Below are positions 57,829 to 64,000 of a stretch of DNA of 64,000 nucleotides, in pieces. This DNA is from Lycorma delicatula (lineage: Eukaryota > Arthropoda > Insecta > Hemiptera > Fulgoridae). The stretch lies in NCBI RefSeq assembly GCF_047948215.1, contig NC_134463.1:97120657-97184656 (forward strand), in the 5' to 3' direction. Within the stretch, counting starts at the first letter, position 1. Each line of letters begins with the position of its first letter. A model generated the notes under the pieces. The model worked only from the letters and a program-made list of their open reading frames with translations. It made no database searches and was not told where the DNA came from. The position numbers and the translations under genes are program-made.

Positions 57829-59532
57829 TAGCTATATTAAGGGGAAATTTGGTGATCAAGTTATAAATGCGGTATCAGGTATTTTTTTTTGCAAATATTT
57901 ACGTTGTAGGGTCTAACTAGTTCATCTAATCCAGAAGTAACGTATGTATGCGTGTATGTGCGTACGTATGTATGGGATTGCTTTTGATCTTATCTCAGGG
58001 TTGAACAAACCGGTATTTTTCAAATTTCAGCTTTCAAATATTACCTACGTATCTTTGATTATATTATTATTTTTCTTCAAAATTTGTTAAAAGGGTTGGG
58101 GTATATCGTGCAAAAAAAAATTTGATTATCTTCAGATATATTTTAAAGAAAATTTTGTTACAGAATTTTTTTATCTACATTGCTTATATAAATATTCCAA
58201 TTTTTTTTTAAATCAACCCCCACCTCTCAAAATTGAAATATATGTTTTTTTTTAACTTTTTCTATTTTCTTTCGGTTTAAATATTTTTTTACAAATCTTT
58301 TGAAAGTTTATAATTCATATAAAATGATGTAAAAGAAAATGTTTAATTATAGATCCCGGACTTAAAAACAAAAAAGGTTTTTGAAAATTTCCTTTATTCA
58401 ATTTTAGTTTTTATTGAAGAGGTTGTTAGATTTATAAAAAATAACTTTACTTCAGCAAATTTATTAAGTTATATGAGTATTTAAAAAGAATTTCTTATAT
58501 TTATTCCTCGTCTCTAAAAAATGTGTATTCTATTTTTTTTTTTTTTTGGCTAAGCTCTTTTAATTTTTGTTATTAATAGCCGGAGAAGTCATGAAAACTT
58601 TGTTAATTTTTTTTAATTCTTAATAATATACAAAATTGCTATATAATAATGTTTGAATAATTTTATAAAATAATTTTAAATTCTGATTTTTTGAAAATTA
58701 TAAATAACTCAGTTATTTTATGAAAAGTAAATAATAGTATCTTATCAGTTAGTCTCTGCATTGTGCTTGCATTAGTATGTATGTGTGTGCAAATGTTTCA
58801 GTGTGAAATAGATGAATAGGTTAGACTATTAGCATTAAATTCAGTAAGACAATGAAGTACTGTAGTCGGTGAATGGGGACTAACTTGATTTATGAACTGC
58901 CATAGATAACCGTATTCAATGACTTCAGGCAATTTGGTCTAAAATATTGGAATAATTCTTCTAATAGCCTTTCTTTGTTATCCTGACTTTAATAAATTAA
59001 ATTTTACCGTTAATTTGACCATAGAAAAATATTATCTTTACTTCAAAATAAAAAAAAAAAAAAAACGTAACTACATAATCGATTCATATTTTTTCATTAT
59101 GGCATTTTTCATCAAGGGAATAAATACTATTTTTTAATAAAAAGGTTATTTTCTTTCTTTATCCGGAAATATTTTTAATCTTGAGTTTCAGAGAAAAGAA
59201 TGTTTAAAAGGGCATTTTAAAAGTAAAAGATTTTATTCAGTAAATTTAAAAAAATTTTACAAATTTCTAAATTTAAAAAAAAAATAATTTTTTCCTATAC
59301 TGTGTTAAATCTAACTGAGCACATTGAATGGAGAAAAAAAGGTCGTTATTAAAATGCAGAATATTTCCTTTGTATGATAAAGAATATTGTACCAAGATCG
59401 GTATAGCGGGTCTGAGTAACGGATTCGTACAAATTATTTTGAAGGTAATAATATAATAATTGGAAGAATCCAGAAAAGGACAAAAAGGAAAACCCTTTTT
59501 GTAAAGAATAAGTCCGTTTTACAATCGTCTTA
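57829..59532. other. AT-rich interval
   Basis: 57,940-58,020 (ACGTATGTATGCGTGTATGT then GCGTACGTATG) is a tract of the kind also seen inside HPA and HPB, but no terminal hairpin is near. Otherwise nothing recognised. Confidence 0.45.
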
Positions 59533-59912
59533 TGTTATACTGCCCACTGACAAACAATGAACACCTGTTGTACGGTGAGAATAGACCAGGTTTGAAATTC
59601 ATGGAAATAAAAACCTCGGTCGACTGTGTCTTGCTTCGACTTGGGTCCGGTCCGGCAGGTAAAGAGGCTAGGAGTATAAATAGCTCTGGAAGACCAAAAA
59701 TCAGTTCGGCGGAGTTATATTAGAACCAGCCTGCGAGGCGTTATGGCGTCGGTCCCGCAAGGGCAGTTCTGCAAGGAGTACAGCGAGGAGAGGCTGCGAG
59801 TTGTGTGGAATCGTGTTAGTTCGGCAAAAAGTTCTGCTAACCAGTCTAGCGGGACGTACGACGTCAGTCCAGCGAGGGGAGTATCTAGTTCTAGGAAATT
59901 GAAGTCATGATG
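59533..59912 (+). mobile_element. solo LTR (LTR retrotransposon), forward
   Basis: Begins TGTTATACTGCCCACTGACA and shares, in the same order and nearly the same spacing, five blocks with 47,750-48,137: TGTWATACTG, AATTCATGGAAA (59,597), TATAAATA (59,675), AGTTCGGCG (59,703), CCCGCAAGGG (about 59,753) and a GAAATTGAA end (about 59,898). GC-rich relative to its flanks. No adjoining primer-binding site, coding region or second LTR was seen. The 63-codon frame at 59532-59723 is within the LTR and is not a gene. Confidence 0.7.
59675..59706 (+). promoter_or_regulatory. LTR core promoter: TATA box and initiator
   Basis: TATAAATA at 59,675-59,682 and an arthropod-type initiator TCAGTT at 59,701-59,706, 28 bases from the first T of the TATA box to the initiator A. 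This is the spacing expected for RNA polymerase II start sites. The reverse LTR at 47.75 kb has the same TATAAATA and AGTTCGGCG blocks. It would mark the U3/R boundary of the LTR. Confidence 0.65.
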
Positions 59913-60798
59913 AGCAGATCAAATTTTTTTTTTTAATAATTCTTAAAATTTATTCTAATATGAACAAGGTTTGGAAATAGAAGCTTAAATATAAATTTAG
60001 TTTAGGTATGAAAGTAAATGATTCTTTTTAAAAATAACATTTGATTACTGGAATAAAAGTACAGCATAAATTTTTAAATGATCTTAAAAACTAACATTTG
60101 TTGAAATACCAAAATACTGTCATTCGAGTTGTTTTTAACTCAGAATATAAATATGACACGGTTTAATATAATACAGAATATATCATATCATAGAACTGAG
60201 CATATATTATAAAATATTTATGATAACGCATTTCTCTAATACAACTCAAAAATCCTTTTTTTTATATCACAAGGTACTGAACAAAAAATATATTTTTTTC
60301 TTGAGAAAAAGGTGAATAAATAAAAAATAAAATAAGAAAGTGTACCGATACATTAAGGTATAACAGTCATTAGGAAAAAGGAAAAACTTTAAGTTCTATG
60401 AAATTTCCGATAAAAAGATTAAAAGATAAAAGATTAATTTTTCGTTAAAATGATTAATACAAAAACTTGGGGAAGAGTTCATAATTTCTACAATAAATTA
60501 TTATACACTGATGAGGCTTGTCCTTAATCTCTCTTCATTTTCCATAAAGCCAGGTTACAAACAATATAATCAGGGTCAGAGGCTACAAATGTTTACAGAT
60601 GTAAACATTATTAATTATTTAGAGTGATATGTAAGCTATTGAAAATCCGTCCGTTAATTAGGCTTGATGTAACATGTATTACACAATATTTATTCAAAAT
60701 ATCGTTACAAAGAACAGTTCAGTTATATTTAAATTCCATATAAAACTTAATATACAAATAAACAGCGCACGCGCGCGCACACACACTTCTTTTTTTAT
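59913..60798. other. AT-rich interval
   Basis: No gene recognised; GCGCGCAC repeats then CA repeats at 60,768-60,785 next to the SINE tail. Confidence 0.5.
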
Positions 60799-61087
60799 CC
60801 TGTTTAGCCTCCGGGAATTACCGTTCAAGTATTACTACTTCAGAGGATAAATGAGGATGATATGTATGAGTGTAAATGAAGTGTAGTCTTGTATAGTGTC
60901 AGTTTGACCTTCCTGAGATGTGTGATTAATTGAAACCCAACAACCAAAGAACACCGATATCCACGATCTATTATTCAAATCCATATAAAAGTAACTACTG
61001 CCTTTACTAGGACTTGAACGCTAGAACTGTCGACTTCCAAATCAGGTGATTTAGGAAGACGCGCTCATCACTAGACCAACCCGCTGA
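60799..61087 (-). repeat. SINE-1 copy, full length, reverse
   Basis: Left end is the tail (TTTAGCCTCCGGGAATTACC), then TCAGAGGATAAATGAGGATG, centre, box B complement CTAGGACTTGAACGCTAGAA, the CAAATCAGGTGATTTAG variant of the palindrome and CACTAGACCAACCCGCTGAG as 5' end. It abuts a GC-rich island at the head side. Confidence 0.9.
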
Positions 61088-61094
61088 GTTATAT

Positions 61095-61612
61095 ATATTG
61101 CCGGGCTTTCCCTTAGCGGCAGTTGGGTCCCCACTACAGCGAGGCAGTGGTGGTCCCCAAAGCCCCCCGCAGTGTCGGGTCGGCATCGGTCGTCCTTCGC
61201 TGGCGCGGTCGAGGCGGTTCTCCTTGAGCGTTCCCACTATCAGGGAGATTGAAGCGCGGCGAGCCTTAGCTGATGGTGGAGCGGTAAGGTAGCGTCCGCG
61301 TCCAGCGGCTCCCTCGGTGGACCGGTCAAGCCTGCTGCTCCGGTGGGGATGTTGGGATCCGCCAGGAGATTCCACGTTGAGGCGGTCAGGGAACTTCTTC
61401 TTGGTCTTCTCCAGGTGGTGGTCGACGATCAATTGAAAATTCACTCTCGTGCACTCTCTTTCATTGGAGCCTTTGAGTGGTGGGGCTGCAGCGCCACTAT
61501 GGTGGGAGAACTGCGCTGTGGGACTGATGCTGTATCAGCGCGTCCGTATGCTGTGCGCCAGCTCACATCGTTGCTACAGTGTTCGCCCGCTGATATTAAA
61601 TTAGGCACATAT
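61095..61612. other. GC-rich island next to SINE-1
   Basis: About 520 bases of GC-rich sequence with sharp borders: the SINE-1 head on the left, (TA)n at 61,627 on the right. It is open on - for 145 codons (61007-61444, extending into the SINE; part of the product: RASISLIVGTLKENRLDRAS) and on + for 64 and 103 codons. No domain recognised. Possible explanations: 5' untranslated region or ORF1 of a LINE, an unknown repeat, or a CpG-rich promoter. No second copy in the window. Confidence 0.35.
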
Positions 61613-62180
61613 GTGGTAAATATACTCGTGTATATATATATATATATATATTAAGCTTTTTAATGTAAAAAGCCGCCTTTTAAGCTGAAGATGCATTTTG
61701 ATCTGTACATCTGAATGCATTCTGGTTTGATTATTGTATTGGTATTGCAGTATCAGAATTCAGCTTTTATTTAGGTGTTTTTTTATTGTAAATATATTTT
61801 GTGAATTGGTGAACAATTAAAATTTGTTTTTTAGCGTTAAACTCTTGATTTTAATTGTTTTCCGCAGATATTTAAAATTTATTGACTATCATTTTTCTCT
61901 TGTATCCTATTACGGGAATTGGAGAAATCTTTGATGTAGGCCATGAATTTCATTTTTTTGAAGGAAATTTTTAGCTCTACTTTCTCTGAGAATAGACGGT
62001 CTAGTTATTCTGCTGCCATTTCTAAATTCTCAGAGAAAATTTCTGTATCATCGGTAAAGGCTTGGTAGTTAATTCCAATTCCTTTAAATTTGGGTCCCAA
62101 TTTTTACTTATACATTTTTTTTTATTCATATTTACAGTATTTATTGTTTTTATTTGCAGATGCTGTTGAAATGTCGATCG
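61613..62180. other. AT-rich interval with (TA)n
   Basis: (TA)n at 61,629-61,650. Otherwise nothing recognised. Confidence 0.5.
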
Positions 62181-62325
62181 CTGTGGCGGAGTGGTAGTGT
62201 CTTGGGCTTTCATCCAGAGGCCCCGGGTTCGATTCCCGATCAAGCGTGACATTTTTCATACGCTAAAGAAAATTATATCCACGTTCCCACGGACAAGCTT
62301 TAAGCTCACAAAAAAAAGATTAAAA
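62181..62325 (+). repeat. SINE-2 copy (most tRNA-Glu-like)
   Basis: CTGTGGCGGAGTGGTAGTGT, CTTGGGCTTTCATCCAGAGG, CCCCGGGTTCGATTCCCGAT. The anticodon region GGCTTTCATCC with TTC and the T-arm are close to those of eukaryotic tRNA-Glu(TTC). Body GTGACATTTTTCATACGCTA and tail ACAAGCTTTAAGCTCA then an A-run, as in the copy at 6.9 kb. Confidence 0.85.
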
Positions 62326-64000
62326 AACCGTACGGTAGGTTAAAATTACAATGAGAGTAAAAACTGGGATATGTAATGTAATAAAATATAAGAGAAAAAT
62401 ATATCCAAAAATATAGGAGAAAACAGCTAATCTTATATATTAAAAAGATTGGTTTGAAAATTTACTTTTAATTTGTCTGGGTGTTCTACTGGACGGATCG
62501 AACTGATTTTTTTCTTAATGCGCTCGGAATGATCCAGGGATATTTCAAGCGTTATCGGATTCCAAACTTGAATCGCCTCTGAGAAATCCTAATTTTGTTT
62601 TATAATTGAGGAATTTCAATGTTTTTACTCACAGGAAAATCACTTTAATCACAGGAAAATATCAAAGTATACCGCACCTGCAGGCTATTCAAAGCAGTTT
62701 AAAGAAAGAAATTCAGCCCGATCCGTCTAGTAGAACTTTCCGGACTGGAAATAAGGTTTTGAGCACGCATTTTACCTGTGGTAGGAAATTAAAGAGGAAA
62801 AACAAGGAGATTTGGGGTGAAAAGTATTATAAATGGAATAGGTTTTTGGCAGATTTTTGTTGAAATATATATTTCGTTGTAATAATTAACGCTGTGGAGC
62901 AGCAAGAGGCCACTAGCAAAAATAAAACATTTTTTTTCTATCAAATAAATACAATTTATTACGTTTATTAATTAAATTAATTTTACAGCTTATAAGTTAA
63001 AGATAAATATGAACATAATAATTAAGAAATATTTCGCCTTTTTCGTTTTAAAAATTCATATATACATATATATATATATATTTTTTTTATTTTTTTATTT
63101 TTATTTATTTAAACATAAAAATGAAATAAAACTTGGCGTTAATTTGTTTTACCGATTGGGTCTTGAAATTAAAAAAAAAATCATAATAATATTTTATATA
63201 TTATAAAATTCAATTAATTATTTTATACGAGCATAAGTAAAAAATATGTGAAATAGCTAAAAGAGAAAAATGTCTGGTTCACAATTTGATACAATGAAGT
63301 AAAAAATTCTTTTTGGGTTATTGATCCTAAAGATGAAAATTCTTATTCCTAGAATCATTTTCTATGGGTTATAAATCCAATCATCTCATCAGAGTATGGC
63401 TGCAATTAGTTAGAGATGCCACACAAGGTCTATGGAATTAGGTACAGGGGACTACACAAAAAGCCTTTGAAGGTTGAAGTACCTTTGTGTCTTAACCATT
63501 CCCAACACAATCTACATTCTAACCCATTTGGTTAGAACCATATGTCGCTGCAATGCAGTACTGAATAGTAATAGAAATAATTATAATTATATGATAGGAA
63601 TTTGGTATTCTGACTAGTTTATTATTATTTTACTTTATTTAATTTTATTAAATAATTTCGAAAAAGCAAAAAAAAAAATTTAAGAAATAAGTTATTTCTA
63701 ATATTATTTTATTATTAATTTTCCTTAAGTTTTTTCGATATAGCTCAATTTAAACAGAAAATAACATTTGTAAAAAAAAAAAAGAAAAAATTTCTTTCGG
63801 CACACCGGAAGGCGGAGTTAGATTTCACCGGTGCTAAGTTGGGGATAAAAAAGATTTCACCTTAGAGTTAAGAAAAACTTCAAATTTACTCAATACGACA
63901 ATTATTGCATGTGAAAATAAGTTTCACATGTTTAGCATACGACAGCCCATCTTCCAATTTACAATTCCAACAAAAGTTTGGTCATCCCTTGCCATAAGGA
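62326..64000. other. AT-rich interval with one inverted repeat
   Basis: 62,483-62,509 and 62,709-62,736 are inverted copies of each other (GTTCTACTGGACGGATCGAA and its near complement), bounding about 250 bases with an 85-codon frame (62606-62863) that I cannot assign. (TA)n at 63,061-63,078. Remaining sequence to the window end not recognised. Confidence 0.5.

Overview
This is an AT-rich, gene-poor piece of an animal nuclear genome, most likely an insect and probably a hemipteran with a large, repeat-rich genome. The evidence is the base composition, long simple repeats ((TA)n, (AAT)n), tRNA-derived SINEs, several clades of non-LTR retrotransposon, mariner- and Tigger-type DNA transposons, and a nuclear copy of mitochondrial atp6 that reads in the invertebrate mitochondrial code. 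I cannot name the species. I found no convincing host protein-coding exon, rRNA or functional tRNA gene. Almost every open frame is either transposon wreckage or chance.

Layout. 0-6 kb: SINE-1 copies, a truncated HPB element, a GC-rich island, an HPA element and a LINE reverse-transcriptase remnant. 6.4-8.7 kb: a 2.2-kb DNA transposon with long terminal inverted repeats, a dead DDE transposase and a SINE-2 inside it. 8.97-9.14 kb: an atp6 NUMT between 13-bp direct repeats. 10.5-11.35 kb: a SINE nested in a SINE, with RTE/BovB-like tails. 16-28 kb: SINE-1, three HPA copies, a LINE ORF1 fragment and several LINE ORF2 3' ends. 29-31 kb: the 3' end of an R1/jockey-like LINE and two SINE-2 copies. 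34.4-38.2 kb: two HPB copies in inverted orientation, one split by a SINE-1. 39.8-41 kb: a dead mariner. 42-48 kb: mariner fragments, an HPA, a 965-bp long-TIR element, an HPA between (AAT)n tracts, and a solo LTR. 50.5-51.7 kb: a second copy of the R1/jockey-like LINE with its poly(A) tail. 52.9-54.2 kb: a dead Tigger. 55.4-56.4 kb: a jockey-clade LINE. 57.7-62.3 kb: SINE-2, a second solo LTR with a recognisable core promoter, SINE-1, a GC-rich island and SINE-2.

Repeat names (HPA, HPB, SINE-1, SINE-2, RepC) are local labels. HPA and HPB are two non-coding families of about 0.65 and 0.93 kb. Both begin with a hairpin (ACTTCC... or ACTTTCCC...) followed by the shared string AGTATTGTRATCG, and both end with another hairpin next to an inverted copy of the first terminus. 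They look like related non-autonomous elements (MITE-like or Helentron-like) and are the least explained structure here. SINE-1 and SINE-2 have different tRNA heads but some copies share one 3' tail, which suggests that one LINE mobilises both. All assignments come from reading the sequence and recalled family features. No database search was run.
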